A stretch of 58,026 bases of DNA from Oxalobacteraceae bacterium (GTDB lineage Bacteria > Pseudomonadota > Gammaproteobacteria > Burkholderiales > Burkholderiaceae_D). The position numbers and the translations under genes are program-made. Position 1 is the stretch's first letter. The number at the start of each line of letters is the position of its first letter. This document shows, piece after piece, positions 25,956-35,717 of the stretch. Location: the NCBI GenBank assembly GCA_010024875.1, contig RGFZ01000014.1:1-58026 (forward strand). Reading direction: 5' to 3'. The notes below the pieces were generated by a model. It was given only the letters and a program-made list of their open reading frames with translations, was not told where the DNA came from and did not search any database.

Positions 25956-27998
25956 TCAGCTGGCCGCTTCAGGCGGTGCAGCGGCGGGCTCCTCATTTGA
26001 AGAGCCCTCCGAATACGACTCATCCTGTGCCGTCTTCTCTGCCACCGTTTCTGCCTCATCAGCGATGTCTGCTTCTTCCAGTTCCATCGACTCGTCGAGC
26101 GCAACTGCTGAGGTATTCACCTCCAGTACTCGCGCCTGCACTGACAGATCGATCTCATCCCAAGAGATCAACTCGATCTTTAGCTGTGTGCCACGCGGAT
26201 GGCGAGTGCCCGGCACGGCAATGATCAGGGGGATATCGACCAGACGCAGCACATCATCTTTCAGTAGCACAGCATCGACATGGCGCGCGGAATGCTGCTC
26301 TAGCCAGCGAAGGCACCAGTAACGTTCCATCGTCGACTGGAACTCCGCATAGGCAGCATAGGCGCTATCAAAGGCTGAAACGATCGCAAATAAATCAGCG
26401 TCTTTGGGCTTGAATGGCGCCACCAGAGGCGCAGTGACACCATGCTTAACGCACGCAATTATCTGCCACTGGTTGACGAGATCGGTGTATCTGCGCAGCG
26501 GTGATGTGCTCCATGCATACTGATCGACGCCGAGGCCCTGATGAGGCGCGGCATGTGTCAGCATGCGCACCTGCATTCGATTCGCCCAGCCACCTCCGCC
26601 CTGTGTTCGATAGATGCCCGGAACGCCGTGCTCATGCATCAGCCGACCCCAGCTGCTGTTGGCAAAGATCATCAGCTCGGCGACGATCTTGTCGAGTGGC
26701 GCACCGCGTTTGCGGCGGGTGATGGTGACGATATCGTCTTCAACATAAAAATTGAAATCGACGCGATTGTTCTGCTCTGGTCGCAAGCCGAAACTTTCAC
26801 GCTTGGCCATGCGGCCGCGCTCCAGCACCTGTGCCCATTGCCACAGTAGCTCAATCTCTTGCTTGTGAGGATAATCGCCAGAACCGGTAGTGAGGTTTTC
26901 TTCGGTGACGATCTCATCTAGATCATTGTGGCGTAGATTGGTAGCGACGGGCACAGTCTCTGCAAGGGTCTCTGTCGCCACCACGGACCAGTCACTGGTA
27001 TCGAGCGTTGCATAGAGCGAGAGCGCTGGACGCACGCCGCCCTCGGCGAGCGTGAAGATATCGACCAGCGAATCTGGCAGCATCGTGATCTTGTTACCAG
27101 GCATATATACCGTACTCATGCGAGCGCGTGCGACCACATCGATCGCATCGTCACGAGTAATGCCAAGGCCCGGCGCAGCAATATGAATGCCTATCCTGAC
27201 TTTGCCATCACTCATCCTGCTTACGGAGAATGCGTCATCGATTTCGGTCGTAGTAACGTCGTCAATGGAAAACGCCTGCACATCTGCCTGAGGCAACAAT
27301 GGAATGGCGGGCTGTTCCAACACAGGGAAGCCGGTACCCTTGGGGAAATGCTCGTATAAAAAGCGGTGGCTATGTAAGGCTTTGGGCGAGTCCAGTGCAC
27401 CCACGGAAAGCATCAGTCGCGCCGGCGTCGTCTGAAGCTCGGCACAGGCTGCGTCCATCGCCTTGTATTCGATGCTGTTCTTGTCAGGCTTAAACAGCAA
27501 CTGGCGCACAATGGAGGCCATGGATGTCGGCAGCTTGCCTGACTTGAGTTCTTCCACCTGAGCCGCTTGCACCTGCGCCAGCTGCTTTTTCTTTTCCAAA
27601 CCGGCCAGCGCCGCCTGCACGGTGACCGCCGGTGCAGCTTTGTAACGGCCTTTGCCCTTTTTGTGAAAATAGATCGGCGAAGCGGCGATGGCGAGCAGCA
27701 GCCCCGCCGCTTCTTCCGGCTTGGGCGGGTGGCCAAAATATTCAGCACCTAGTTCGGCAACGCCGAATTCTTCCTCACCGGCGACTTCCCACAAAAAGCT
27801 GATATCAACGTCGCCTGAGAGCGCACTCGCCTTTGCCATCAGCTCGACTGGCGATGGCGAATCGAACTGCAGCAGCACATCTCGTGCGCGCACCTTGGTG
27901 CGTTTTCCTGAGGGTATCTCGACCTGAAAGGCCTCGCCCTGCTGGGTGAGCACCGCGCCCACTTTGAAATCGCCGGATTCTTCAAAAAACAGGTTCAT
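25956..27998 (-). CDS. RNB-domain exoribonuclease (RNase II/R family)
   Basis: A 680-residue 3'-5' exoribonuclease-like protein. The catalytic RNB core begins near residue 250 with FSIDDVTTTEIDDAFSV, which supplies the metal-binding aspartates, and continues with the RARMSTVYMPGNKITMLP block and RYTDLVNQWQI, as in RNase II. The N-terminal 200 residues are not the classical cold-shock pair. The C-terminus, in place of a full S1 domain, has a beta-rich stretch and a very acidic Ala/Glu tail (last about 45 residues). This form is usual in Burkholderiales and is distinct from RNase R. First gene of the run leading to tonB-like, aroE and mtgA. Confidence 0.93.
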   Translation of the reverse strand: MNLFFEESGDFKVGAVLTQQGEAFQVEIPSGKRTKVRARDVLLQFDSPSPVELMAKASALSGDVDISFLWEVAGEEEFGVAELGAEYFGHPPKPEEAAGLLLAIAASPIYFHKKGKGRYKAAPAVTVQAALAGLEKKKQLAQVQAAQVEELKSGKLPTSMASIVRQLLFKPDKNSIEYKAMDAACAELQTTPARLMLSVGALDSPKALHSHRFLYEHFPKGTGFPVLEQPAIPLLPQADVQAFSIDDVTTTEIDDAFSVSRMSDGKVRIGIHIAAPGLGITRDDAIDVVARARMSTVYMPGNKITMLPDSLVDIFTLAEGGVRPALSLYATLDTSDWSVVATETLAETVPVATNLRHNDLDEIVTEENLTTGSGDYPHKQEIELLWQWAQVLERGRMAKRESFGLRPEQNNRVDFNFYVEDDIVTITRRKRGAPLDKIVAELMIFANSSWGRLMHEHGVPGIYRTQGGGGWANRMQVRMLTHAAPHQGLGVDQYAWSTSPLRRYTDLVNQWQIIACVKHGVTAPLVAPFKPKDADLFAIVSAFDSAYAAYAEFQSTMERYWCLRWLEQHSARHVDAVLLKDDVLRLVDIPLIIAVPGTRHPRGTQLKIELISWDEIDLSVQARVLEVNTSAVALDESMELEEADIADEAETVAEKTAQDESYSEGSSNEEPAAAPPEAAS

Positions 27999-28049
27999 TC
28001 AGCTCGCTCGGCGAAAAAATTCATCCGACCGCCTACTTCTGCTCACCGC

Positions 28050-28616
28050 TCAGGTCAAACAGAAATTGACGACCTCCTCCATGTACTGCTCAAAATCGGA
28101 CAGACCATGATCACTGCCCTCAATGATCTTGTGCCGCGCACCCGGATAATGCTCAACCATCTGTCGCCAGTCTAAAATTTCATCTCCGGTAGCGGCGATC
28201 AGAAAATACCGTTCAGGCCGGGTAATACGGGTACGGGCGATGGGTACTAGTTCGTCAACATACTCGGCATGAAACTCGAACTGCTCATCAGAATGCCATG
28301 CACGCTGGATACCAACATACTCGCGCAGATCATCTGCTGGCTTGACGGCTGGATTGAGCAGTACTGTACGACAACCATATTTTTCTGCGAGCGCCGTAGC
28401 ATAAAAGCCGCCCAGCGATGACCCGATCAGCGAAAGTTTATCGGCTGGCACAGACTGGCAGATGTCATTTGCCATCTGCATCGCCCCTTTCGGTGACACC
28501 GGCAGCTGCGGACACTGGAACAGACGGGACTCACCTCGCCTTGCAAAAAAATCATTCAGCAGACGCGCCTTGAATGACTTGGGCGAAGAGCGGAAGCCGT
28601 GCAGGTAAAGAATCAT
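28050..28616 (-). CDS. YqiA-like alpha/beta-hydrolase esterase
   Basis: A 188-residue small serine esterase. It begins immediately with the oxyanion strand MILYLHGFRSSPKSFKA, has the nucleophile elbow SLIGSSLGGFYAT, an acidic residue in IAATGDEILDW and the catalytic His in EGSDHGLSDF. Length and motifs match the YqiA/UPF0227 family, whose natural substrate is unknown. The ATG at 28616 lies 15 bp beyond the mpl stop, so the two are probably cotranscribed. The gap to the RNB gene is 51 bp. Confidence 0.92.
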   Translation of the reverse strand: MILYLHGFRSSPKSFKARLLNDFFARRGESRLFQCPQLPVSPKGAMQMANDICQSVPADKLSLIGSSLGGFYATALAEKYGCRTVLLNPAVKPADDLREYVGIQRAWHSDEQFEFHAEYVDELVPIARTRITRPERYFLIAATGDEILDWRQMVEHYPGARHKIIEGSDHGLSDFEQYMEEVVNFCLT

Positions 28617-28631
28617 CCTTCGATACAGCGC

Positions 28632-30023
28632 CTAGCCTGCGGTGGATGCCTGTAGCGCATCCAGCAGCTTCTGGTGGACACCACCGAAACCGCCGTTGCT
28701 CATCACGAGCACCGAGTCACCCGGCCTGGCTGCTGAGGCCACCGCATCGACTAGCACCGACAGCTCATCAAACGCACGTGCCTTATCGCCCAGAGGAGCC
28801 AGAGCCGCACCAAGATCCCAGCCCAGCGCCTCTTTGCCATTGCCTTTTGCGCCATAACCGAATATCAGATCAGCGGCCATCAGGCTGCCAGGCAGCGCAT
28901 CTTTCATTGTGCCGAGTTTCATGGTGTTCGATCGAGGTTCTAGCACGGCGAGTATGCGCGACGTACCGACCTTGCGACGTAGTCCCTCGACGGTGGTGGC
29001 GATCGCGGTCGGATGGTGCGCGAAGTCGTCAATGACAGTGATGTTGTTGACTACGCCGCGCACTTCCATCCGACGCTTCACGTTCTGGAAACTGGAAAGC
29101 GAATCGATGGCCTGCGCGGGCGGTACGCCGGTATGACGCGCGGCAGCAATCGCGGCAATCGCGTTCCATCGATTGTGCTCACCCGTCAAGTCCCAACTCA
29201 CGGTGCCCTGCCGCTGCCCGTCCAGGTAAACATCGAAACGGCCATCGCCATGCTCGATCATGCGCCAGTGTTCGTTATCTGTGCCGTTGAACCACTCGAC
29301 TTCGCTCCAGCAGCCGCGTTCGATCACTCGCCTAAGCGACTCCTCACGGCCGTTAGCGATGATCCGTCCTATCGCCGGGATCGTGCGCACCAGATGATGG
29401 AATTGAGTCTCTATGGCGGCTAGGTCAGGAAAAATATCAGCGTGGTCGTATTCAAGGTTATTGAAGATCGCCGTGCGCGGACGGTAGTGCACGAACTTGC
29501 TGCGTTTATCAAAAAACGCCGTGTCGTATTCATCGGCCTCAATGACGAAAAAAGGTGCTTGGGCAGCGTCCCCACCCAGTCTTGCCGAGACACCGAAATT
29601 CAGTGGCACGCCACCGATCAGGAAACCCGGCTCGTAGCCGGCCTGCTCGAGAATCCAGGCTAGCATCGATGAGGTCGTTGTCTTGCCGTGAGTGCCCGCA
29701 ACGGCAAGCACCCACTTGTCATGCAGGATGTATTCGCCCATCCACTGCGGACCAGACACGTAAGGCAAGCCGCGGTTCATGATGGTTTCCATCAGGGAAT
29801 TGCCGCGCGAGACCACGTTGCCAACCACGTACATGTCAGGCTGAAGGCTGAGCTGATGCTGGCCAAAGCCCTCGATCAGCTCGATGCCCTGCTCGCGAAG
29901 CTGCGTGCTCATCGGCGGATAGACATTGGCATCGCAACCCGTGACTTTGTGCCCGGCTTCTTTCGCGAGCACAGCCAGGCCGCCCATGAAAGTGCCGCAG
30001 ATACCAAGAATGTGAATGTGCAT
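28632..30023 (-). CDS. mpl: UDP-N-acetylmuramate:L-alanyl-gamma-D-glutamyl-meso-diaminopimelate ligase
   Basis: Mpl recycles the murein tripeptide by attaching it to UDP-MurNAc. The 463-residue protein has the Mur-ligase layout: an N-terminal Rossmann-like domain (HIHILGICGTFMGGLAVLA), the ATP loop VAGTHGKTTTSSML, the middle-domain motifs EADEYDTAFFD and FNNLEYDHADIF, and the C-terminal DDFAHHPTAI. The IHILGICGTFMGG start and EADEYD motif distinguish Mpl from MurC. It fits with AmpD in the same window as part of peptidoglycan recycling. It is divergent from the unknown gene at 30154. Confidence 0.96.
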   Translation of the reverse strand: MHIHILGICGTFMGGLAVLAKEAGHKVTGCDANVYPPMSTQLREQGIELIEGFGQHQLSLQPDMYVVGNVVSRGNSLMETIMNRGLPYVSGPQWMGEYILHDKWVLAVAGTHGKTTTSSMLAWILEQAGYEPGFLIGGVPLNFGVSARLGGDAAQAPFFVIEADEYDTAFFDKRSKFVHYRPRTAIFNNLEYDHADIFPDLAAIETQFHHLVRTIPAIGRIIANGREESLRRVIERGCWSEVEWFNGTDNEHWRMIEHGDGRFDVYLDGQRQGTVSWDLTGEHNRWNAIAAIAAARHTGVPPAQAIDSLSSFQNVKRRMEVRGVVNNITVIDDFAHHPTAIATTVEGLRRKVGTSRILAVLEPRSNTMKLGTMKDALPGSLMAADLIFGYGAKGNGKEALGWDLGAALAPLGDKARAFDELSVLVDAVASAARPGDSVLVMSNGGFGGVHQKLLDALQASTAG

Positions 30024-30153
30024 GGATGATCAGGTCAAGGTAATCTACGGATTTTACCCGAGCCGGCACACGGGGAAATGCTCGTACGCATCCTGAGTTT
30101 CATTGGACGGACAGGTTTTTTCTGCGGCAAGGCAAAACCGAGTTCCGGAACGT

Positions 30154-30771
30154 ATGAAGATCAATTACCCCGGCGATGCAGAGGCGCTGCGCGCGGAAAT
30201 CGCGGCGGCGGCGGCACGCATGATTGCCGAGGATGGCGCGGACTACGGCACGGCAAAACGCAAGGCCGCCAAGATCATTCTCGGAAACCAGAAAGTTCGC
30301 GGAGACATCTTGCCGGACAACGCGCAAATCGAAGCCGAAGTGCGGGAATATCAGTCGCTGTTCTTCGGTGATGCGCAGGCAGAGCGGCTTCGGCATCTGC
30401 GGCAGCTGGCACTTGAACTGATGGAGCGTCTGTCTGATTTCACTCCCTACCTAACGGGCGCTGTGCTGAATGGTACGGCGGGAGAGCATTCGGATATTCA
30501 CTTACAGCTGTTTGCGGAAAGCGGCAAAGAGGTCGCCGTTTTCCTGCTCAATCAGAACGTCAATTATGAAGTCTCCGAGGCGCAGCATTTCCGCCACCCA
30601 GGGCGTACGGTCGAAGTCCTGTCTTTTTTCTGGCAGGGTGAGGCCGCGCACCTGACACTCTACGAACATGATGACTTACGCCACGCCGGCAAAGGCGGCC
30701 CGCAAAAACGGTTGGAGCGCGCTGATCTCGCGGCCGTAAAGCAGCTGCTGGAACCGCAAAACGACCATTAA
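30154..30771 (+). CDS. Conserved protein of unknown function, possible nucleotidyltransferase-like fold
   Basis: A 205-residue cytoplasmic protein with a charged helical N-terminal half (two helices rich in Ala/Glu/Lys) and an alpha/beta C-terminal half. The segment LTGAVLNGTAGEHSDIHLQLF resembles the G-x-x-G...S-D-I pattern of small nucleotidyltransferases, and VAVFLLNQ and VEVLSFFWQ look like following strands; the match is partial and the second acidic residue is not clear. I know it only as a conserved gene beside mpl in related bacteria. The ATG at 30154 has GGAA 4 nt upstream and leads directly into tlpA 10 bp after its stop. Confidence 0.8.
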   Translation: MKINYPGDAEALRAEIAAAAARMIAEDGADYGTAKRKAAKIILGNQKVRGDILPDNAQIEAEVREYQSLFFGDAQAERLRHLRQLALELMERLSDFTPYLTGAVLNGTAGEHSDIHLQLFAESGKEVAVFLLNQNVNYEVSEAQHFRHPGRTVEVLSFFWQGEAAHLTLYEHDDLRHAGKGGPQKRLERADLAAVKQLLEPQNDH

Positions 30772-30781
30772 AAAACGCTAA

Positions 30782-31303
30782 ATGAACAAAAAAACCCTCC
30801 TATTTGTTGTCATTGCCATCTTATCTTCCGTCATCGGCATGTATGTCGGTATGTACAGACTGACGCCTGAAGTGCCTGCGAACCCCGCCGTGGCAAAGCT
30901 GATGCAAAGCCGTCTGCCAGATGCCGCAGGGCAGCCTCACCAGTTATCTGACTGGAAAGGAAAGATCTTGCTGGTGAATTTTTGGGCACCTTGGTGTCCG
31001 CCTTGCGTCGCCGAGATGCCGGAACTGGTCGCGCTGCAAAATGACATGGCGTCCAAAAACCTACAAATTGTCGGTATTGGCATTGATTCTCCATCCAACA
31101 TCAAGCAATTTGCTGACAAACATCAAATCAGCTTCCCCTTACTGGTCGCGGGCATGCAAGGCACCGAACTCTCTCGCGAGATGGGTAATCAGGCGGGCGG
31201 ACTGCCGTTTACCGTATTGCTGGATTCGGCCGGGCAAGTTCGACAAACTTATCTGGGCAAGCTGAACATGGAGCAGGTGCGCTCTGATCTCGCCGCACTG
31301 TGA
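30782..31303 (+). CDS. TlpA-like membrane-anchored thioredoxin
   Basis: A 173-residue periplasmic thiol-disulfide protein. An uncleaved or lipid-free N-terminal anchor (about residues 5-25, FVVIAILSSVIGMYVGMY) precedes a thioredoxin fold with the active site NFWAPWCPPCVAEMP, and the cis-Pro region GGLPFTVLLD. This matches the TlpA/ResA/CcmG group, which reduces apocytochrome c thiols or other periplasmic disulfides. A CcsA-like gene lies 14 kb away, but no direct link is visible. It starts 10 bp past the previous gene and is probably cotranscribed with it. Confidence 0.93.
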   Translation: MNKKTLLFVVIAILSSVIGMYVGMYRLTPEVPANPAVAKLMQSRLPDAAGQPHQLSDWKGKILLVNFWAPWCPPCVAEMPELVALQNDMASKNLQIVGIGIDSPSNIKQFADKHQISFPLLVAGMQGTELSREMGNQAGGLPFTVLLDSAGQVRQTYLGKLNMEQVRSDLAAL

Positions 31304-31459
31304 CAGATCGCCTGCGTCGGGCTTTGTGAAGCCGGCGGCAGCGAGGTCTGCTCTGCCCCCCAAGATCGAATCAATATAAGCCCGATAAGCGTTTCTACTT
31401 GCCATCTTGCGTCAATTGGCCGCAAAATGCCGTCTTCCTCGGCAAATCAAGGCCTAAAA

Positions 31460-31897
31460 ATGGCAACAAACATTCTGCTGCTGAATGGCCCCAATCTCAA
31501 TCTGCTCGGTAGTCGCGAGCCGGAAGTCTATGGCTCAGCCACTCTGGCCGACGTCGAGCACGAGGCAAAGCGTGTCGCTTCTGCTGCGGGTGCCCAGCTG
31601 TCCTGCTTTCAGAGCAATCATGAGGGTGCACTGATTGACAGGATTCATGCAGCGAAATCCGAAGGCATTGACGCCATTGTGATCAATCCGGGCGGGCTCA
31701 CGCATACGAGCGTCGCCTTGCGTGATGCGCTGTCGGGTATCGGGTTGCCAGTGGTCGAGGTCCATATCTCGAACATTCACCGGCGCGAAGATTTCCGGCA
31801 CCATTCTTATATTTCTGGCATTGCCGCCGGTGTGATCTGCGGGCTGGGTGTGGACGGCTACCGTGTCGCCATCGATTTTGTCATTAAAAAGCTATAA
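31460..31897 (+). CDS. aroQ: 3-dehydroquinate dehydratase, type II
   Basis: A 145-residue type II dehydroquinase, third step of the shikimate pathway. Motifs are [21 protein letters not shown] at the N-terminus (catalytic Tyr in the YG), the SNHEGALID loop, [17 protein letters not shown], and [18 protein letters not shown]. The ATG at 31460 gives the standard N-terminus; an upstream in-frame ATG at 31427 would add 11 unmatched residues. It is followed after 89 bp by accB, the usual Burkholderiales order aroQ-accB-accC. Confidence 0.97.
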   Translation: MATNILLLNGPNLNLLGSREPEVYGSATLADVEHEAKRVASAAGAQLSCFQSNHEGALIDRIHAAKSEGIDAIVINPGGLTHTSVALRDALSGIGLPVVEVHISNIHRREDFRHHSYISGIAAGVICGLGVDGYRVAIDFVIKKL

Positions 31898-31898
31898 T
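31893..31898 (+). promoter_or_regulatory. Candidate -10 element for accBC
   Basis: A perfect TATAAT overlaps the aroQ stop codon about 90 bp upstream of accB. No good -35 hexamer lies at 16-18 bp spacing, so an activator, a weak promoter or chance are all possible. Confidence 0.4.
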
Positions 31899-31986
31899 TA
31901 GCATTTATCGCGCCGTATTTCCCCCCGATCTTGCTCCAATGCGAGTACGCTGGCCGAGATCCCCAACCTCCACGAGTGAATGAAGC

Positions 31987-32454
31987 ATGGATTTACGAAA
32001 ACTCAAGACCCTGATCGACCTCGTCGCCGAGTCTGGCATCTCGGAACTCGAAGTGACTGAAGGCGAGAGCAAGGTCCGTATCGTCAAAAGCGCTACCGCT
32101 AGCCACAGCCAAGTCGTGATGATGCAGCAGCAGCCGTCTGCGCCAGTCGCGCAGGCCCCTGCAGCGGTTGCCGCTCCCGCTGTGCCGGCAGAGGCGCCAG
32201 TCGCTGCTCCCGCACCTGTGGGCCACGTCGTGAAGTCGCCGATGGTCGGCACCTTCTACCGCGCGTCCGCGCCAGGCGCGGCGGCCTTTGTCGAGATTGG
32301 CAGCACCGTCAAGCAAGGCGAGACCATTTGCATTATCGAGGCCATGAAGCTGCTGAACGAGATCGAAGCCGATGCGTCTGGCGTGATCAAGGAAATCCTC
32401 GTCGAGAACGGTCAGCCAGTCGAATTTGGTCAGCCCCTGTTCATCATCGGCTGA
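31987..32454 (+). CDS. accB: Biotin carboxyl carrier protein of acetyl-CoA carboxylase
   Basis: A 155-residue BCCP that carries biotin between AccC and the carboxyltransferase in the first step of fatty-acid synthesis. N-terminal dimerisation segment ([17 protein letters not shown]), an Ala/Pro-rich swinging linker (about residues 45-78), then the biotinyl domain with [12 protein letters not shown], the protruding-thumb region, and the biotinylation motif [12 protein letters not shown], in which Lys is modified. The stop is 4 bp before the accC start. A leader of about 90 nt with a TATAAT lies upstream. Confidence 0.97.
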   Translation: MDLRKLKTLIDLVAESGISELEVTEGESKVRIVKSATASHSQVVMMQQQPSAPVAQAPAAVAAPAVPAEAPVAAPAPVGHVVKSPMVGTFYRASAPGAAAFVEIGSTVKQGETICIIEAMKLLNEIEADASGVIKEILVENGQPVEFGQPLFIIG

Positions 32455-32458
32455 CGCC

Positions 32459-33805
32459 ATGTTTGAAAAAATTCTCATTGCCAACCGGGGTGAAATCGCG
32501 CTGCGCATACAACGCGCGTGCCGCGAGATGGGCATCAAGACCGTCGTCGTTCACTCAGAGGCGGATCGCGAAGCCAAATACGTGAAGCTGGCCGATGAAT
32601 CGGTATGTATCGGTCCCGCACCCTCTGCGCAGAGCTATTTGTCTATGCCGGCCATCATCAGCGCAGCGGAAGTCACGGACGCTGAAGCGATTCATCCTGG
32701 CTATGGCTTCCTTTCGGAAAACGCTGACTTTGCCGAGCGCGTCGAGCAATCGGGCTTCGTGTTCATCGGCCCACGACCTGAATCGATCCGCATCATGGGC
32801 GACAAGGTGTCGGCCAAGCAGGCGATGATCAAGGCGGGTGTCCCCTGCGTGCCCGGTTCGGAGGGCGCACTGCCCGACGACCCCAAGGTGATCATTCAGA
32901 CGGCGCGGCGCATCGGCTACCCGGTGATCATCAAGGCCGCCGGTGGCGGTGGCGGGCGCGGAATGCGAGTGGTGCACACCGAAGCCGCGCTGCTCAATGC
33001 GGTCACGATGACCAAAACGGAAGCCGGTGCAGCATTCGGCAACCCTGAGGTCTACATGGAAAAATTCCTCGAGAATCCGCGCCATGTCGAAATTCAGGTG
33101 CTGGCAGACGAATTCAAGAATGCGGTCTGGCTTGGTGAACGCGACTGCTCAATGCAGCGCCGCCATCAGAAAGTGATCGAGGAAGCACCCGCGCCGGGCA
33201 TCCCGCGCAAACTGATCGAAAAGATCGGCGACCGCTGCGCCGAGGCCTGCCGCAAGCTCGGTTACCGGGGCGCTGGCACTTTCGAGTTTCTGTACGAGGC
33301 GGGCGAGTTCTACTTCATCGAAATGAATACCCGTATCCAGGTCGAGCATCCGGTGACAGAAATGATCACCGGTGTTGATCTCGTTCAGGAACAGATCCGC
33401 ATCGCCGCCGGAGAAAAATTGCGCTTCAAGCAGCGTGACATCGTGCTCAAAGGCCATGCGATCGAATGCCGCATCAACGCCGAAGATCCTTTCAAGTTCA
33501 CGCCGTCGCCGGGACGCATCCAGGCTTGGCATGCGCCAGGCGGCCCAGGCATCCGCGTTGATTCACATGCCTACGCTGGCTACTTCGTGCCACCCAACTA
33601 TGATTCAATGGTTGGTAAGGTGATCGCCTATGGCGCAACGCGCGATCAGGCCATACGCCGGATGCAGATAGCGCTGTCGGAAATGGTCGTCGAAGGCATT
33701 CTCACCAACATACCGCTGCACCGCGATCTGATGGTCGATGCACGTTTCGCGGAGGGCGGTACCAACATCCACTATCTGGAACAAAAGCTCGCCAGCAAAA
33801 AGTGA
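32459..33805 (+). CDS. accC: Biotin carboxylase subunit of acetyl-CoA carboxylase
   Basis: A 448-residue ATP-grasp enzyme that carboxylates biotin on AccB. Signatures are [18 protein letters not shown] at the N-terminus, [15 protein letters not shown], the glycine-rich ATP loop [31 protein letters not shown], the metal/ATP site [17 protein letters not shown] and [13 protein letters not shown]. The start is the ATG at 32459, 4 bp past accB, so the two are coupled. The subunits AccA and AccD are not in the window. Confidence 0.98.
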   Translation: MFEKILIANRGEIALRIQRACREMGIKTVVVHSEADREAKYVKLADESVCIGPAPSAQSYLSMPAIISAAEVTDAEAIHPGYGFLSENADFAERVEQSGFVFIGPRPESIRIMGDKVSAKQAMIKAGVPCVPGSEGALPDDPKVIIQTARRIGYPVIIKAAGGGGGRGMRVVHTEAALLNAVTMTKTEAGAAFGNPEVYMEKFLENPRHVEIQVLADEFKNAVWLGERDCSMQRRHQKVIEEAPAPGIPRKLIEKIGDRCAEACRKLGYRGAGTFEFLYEAGEFYFIEMNTRIQVEHPVTEMITGVDLVQEQIRIAAGEKLRFKQRDIVLKGHAIECRINAEDPFKFTPSPGRIQAWHAPGGPGIRVDSHAYAGYFVPPNYDSMVGKVIAYGATRDQAIRRMQIALSEMVVEGILTNIPLHRDLMVDARFAEGGTNIHYLEQKLASKK

Positions 33806-33811
33806 GACCCG

Positions 33812-34732
33812 ATGAGCTGGACTGAGATTGTTCTGGAGGTGCCGCGGGATCAAGCTGAGCGCCTCTCTGATGCCCTGATCGAATCGGGGGCTTTATCGGT
33901 ATCGGTGGAAGATGCCGACGAAGGTACCGAGGCAGAACGCCCGCTGTTCGGTGAGCCCGGCATGGAGCCGGAACAGCACGCATGGGAGCGCAGCCGAGTA
34001 GTAGCGCTGGCTGATAAAGAGGCAGATCTTCCGGCCTTGGTCGAGGAGGCCTGCGCGCTGTGCGAATTGCATCCCGTTCCGTCTTTCACCTCAAGAAGCG
34101 TGGCCGATCAGGATTGGGTCAGGCTGACGCAATCACAATTCGAACCCATACCTATCGGCCAGCGCATCTGGGTCGTCCCCAGCTGGCATCAGGCGCCAGA
34201 GCCCGATGCGATCGTTCTGGAACTCGATCCTGGGCTAGCCTTTGGCACGGGCAGCCACCCCACCACGCGCCTGTGCATGGAGTGGATGGAAGCCAACCTC
34301 AATGAGCGCGTATCGCTGCTCGACTATGGATGTGGTTCCGGCATTCTCGCGATGCTGGGCGAGAAGCTCGGCGCACAGCCGGTTGACGGCGTGGATATCG
34401 ATCCGCAAGCGATCCTCTCCGCGAGCGACAACAGCGTGCGCAATCGCTGCGACATCTCCTATTTTTTGCCCGAGGAATTCGCCAGCATACGAAAGGACAC
34501 CCGCTATACGCTGGTCGTTGCGAATATCCTGTCCGGGCCGCTGAAAGTGATGGCACCCATGCTGTGCGGACGCGTCGCCGCTGGTGGCCAGTTGCTGCTC
34601 TCCGGCGTGCTCGCGCGCCAGGCAGAGGAGGTTATTGCCGCCTACTCAGGCTTCCTCTCACTGAGCGTCTGGAACGAGCGCGAGGGCTGGGTCGCGCTGG
34701 CTGGACGGCGGGCCGAGCTGGCAATCGATTAA
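33812..34732 (+). CDS. prmA: Ribosomal protein L11 methyltransferase
   Basis: PrmA trimethylates ribosomal protein L11. The 306-residue protein has the small N-terminal substrate domain opening with [13 protein letters not shown], then the SAM-dependent methyltransferase core with the diagnostic [38 protein letters not shown] (SAM-binding loop), GVDIDPQAI and [10 protein letters not shown] (NxxPP-like site of PrmA). It starts 6 bp after accC, as is usual in this group of bacteria, and ends 11 bp before the DUF3426 gene, so all are probably one transcript. Confidence 0.97.
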   Translation: MSWTEIVLEVPRDQAERLSDALIESGALSVSVEDADEGTEAERPLFGEPGMEPEQHAWERSRVVALADKEADLPALVEEACALCELHPVPSFTSRSVADQDWVRLTQSQFEPIPIGQRIWVVPSWHQAPEPDAIVLELDPGLAFGTGSHPTTRLCMEWMEANLNERVSLLDYGCGSGILAMLGEKLGAQPVDGVDIDPQAILSASDNSVRNRCDISYFLPEEFASIRKDTRYTLVVANILSGPLKVMAPMLCGRVAAGGQLLLSGVLARQAEEVIAAYSGFLSLSVWNEREGWVALAGRRAELAID

Positions 34733-34743
34733 TATAGAACGCT

Positions 34744-35652
34744 ATGCTTGCCACTCGTTGCCCCCACTGCCAGACTCGCTTTCGCGTCACCGCTGCCCAG
34801 CTCGAGCTTCGGGAGGGGTTGGTGCGCTGTGGCGCCTGCCGCGAGATCTTCAACGGGCGCGACCATTTGCTTGGCGATCCAGAAGAAGTCGAAGCCTTGG
34901 CCACTCCCAGCCAGGATGCCGATGGGCGGATGACGCTGATCGACTTTGGCTCGCTGCGTGCCACCCAGCCAGCGGTCACTTCCAAGATGCAGGAGGAGCT
35001 GGACGAGCTGTCCAAAGCGATTGCCGACCTGCAGGCAAAACCCTGGCGCGACACCCCACCGCATGAGCTCGCCGCAGACGCTCAGGCCGAGAGCGCAAGC
35101 TCTGCCGCTGCAGCCACCACACCAAACACGCCGCCCGCCTTCGTTGCTCAAGCGCGCAAGCAGCGTCAGAGCAGCGGCCAGTGGAAATTCCTGCTGTGGC
35201 TGGGCTTGCCATTACTGCTGGTGGCGCTAGCAGCGCAGCTGAGCTTTTTCTTCCGAGCTGACATCGCCGCTTATTCACCGGAGGCGGGGCGCTACCTGCG
35301 TGCCGTCTGCGCCAGACTGGGATGCCAAGTGAAGCTGCCTCAGCATATCGATCTGCTGTCGCTGGAATCCAGTCACCTGCAGGAGTTACAAGGACAGCAG
35401 GGTCAGTACACGCTGACCGCACTGCTACGCAATCAGGCGGACACTGCGCAAGCCTGGCCATCGCTTGATCTGCAGCTCAAGGCCGAGACCGGGCAACCAC
35501 TGATACGAAAAGTGATGGAGCCAGCGAGTTACCTGAACAGCGTTGATCTTAAAAAAGGTATCGCAGCGCATGCCGAGCATGAAATCCAGCTCAGTTTCGA
35601 GCTGATCGGCGAACATCCGGGAGGATTCAGCGTCACGCTGTTTTACCACTGA
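34744..35652 (+). CDS. Zinc-ribbon and DUF3426 membrane protein
   Basis: A 302-residue protein with an N-terminal MJ0042-type zinc ribbon (Cys6, Cys9, Cys29, Cys32; RCPHCQTRF and VRCGACREIF). A variable Ala/Gln-rich linker, one transmembrane helix at about residues 147-170 and a periplasmic DUF3426 domain follow, with CARLGCQVKLP and the strand-rich YTLTALLRNQAD onward. The family is common in beta- and gammaproteobacteria next to prmA; its role is unknown. The layout suggests a cytoplasmic metal-binding head linked to a periplasmic sensor-like domain. Confidence 0.93.
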   Translation: MLATRCPHCQTRFRVTAAQLELREGLVRCGACREIFNGRDHLLGDPEEVEALATPSQDADGRMTLIDFGSLRATQPAVTSKMQEELDELSKAIADLQAKPWRDTPPHELAADAQAESASSAAAATTPNTPPAFVAQARKQRQSSGQWKFLLWLGLPLLLVALAAQLSFFFRADIAAYSPEAGRYLRAVCARLGCQVKLPQHIDLLSLESSHLQELQGQQGQYTLTALLRNQADTAQAWPSLDLQLKAETGQPLIRKVMEPASYLNSVDLKKGIAAHAEHEIQLSFELIGEHPGGFSVTLFYH

Positions 35653-35717
35653 GCCTCGCAAGATCTCATCGCGGAGCTATCGCCCGATCGACTTCACCCC
35701 CTGATAAAGACTACAAC

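Noticed and set aside
30103-30153. In-frame extension of the unknown protein upstream of 30154.
   Set aside because: The extension has no conserved look, and the ATG at 30154 has a better-placed ribosome site.
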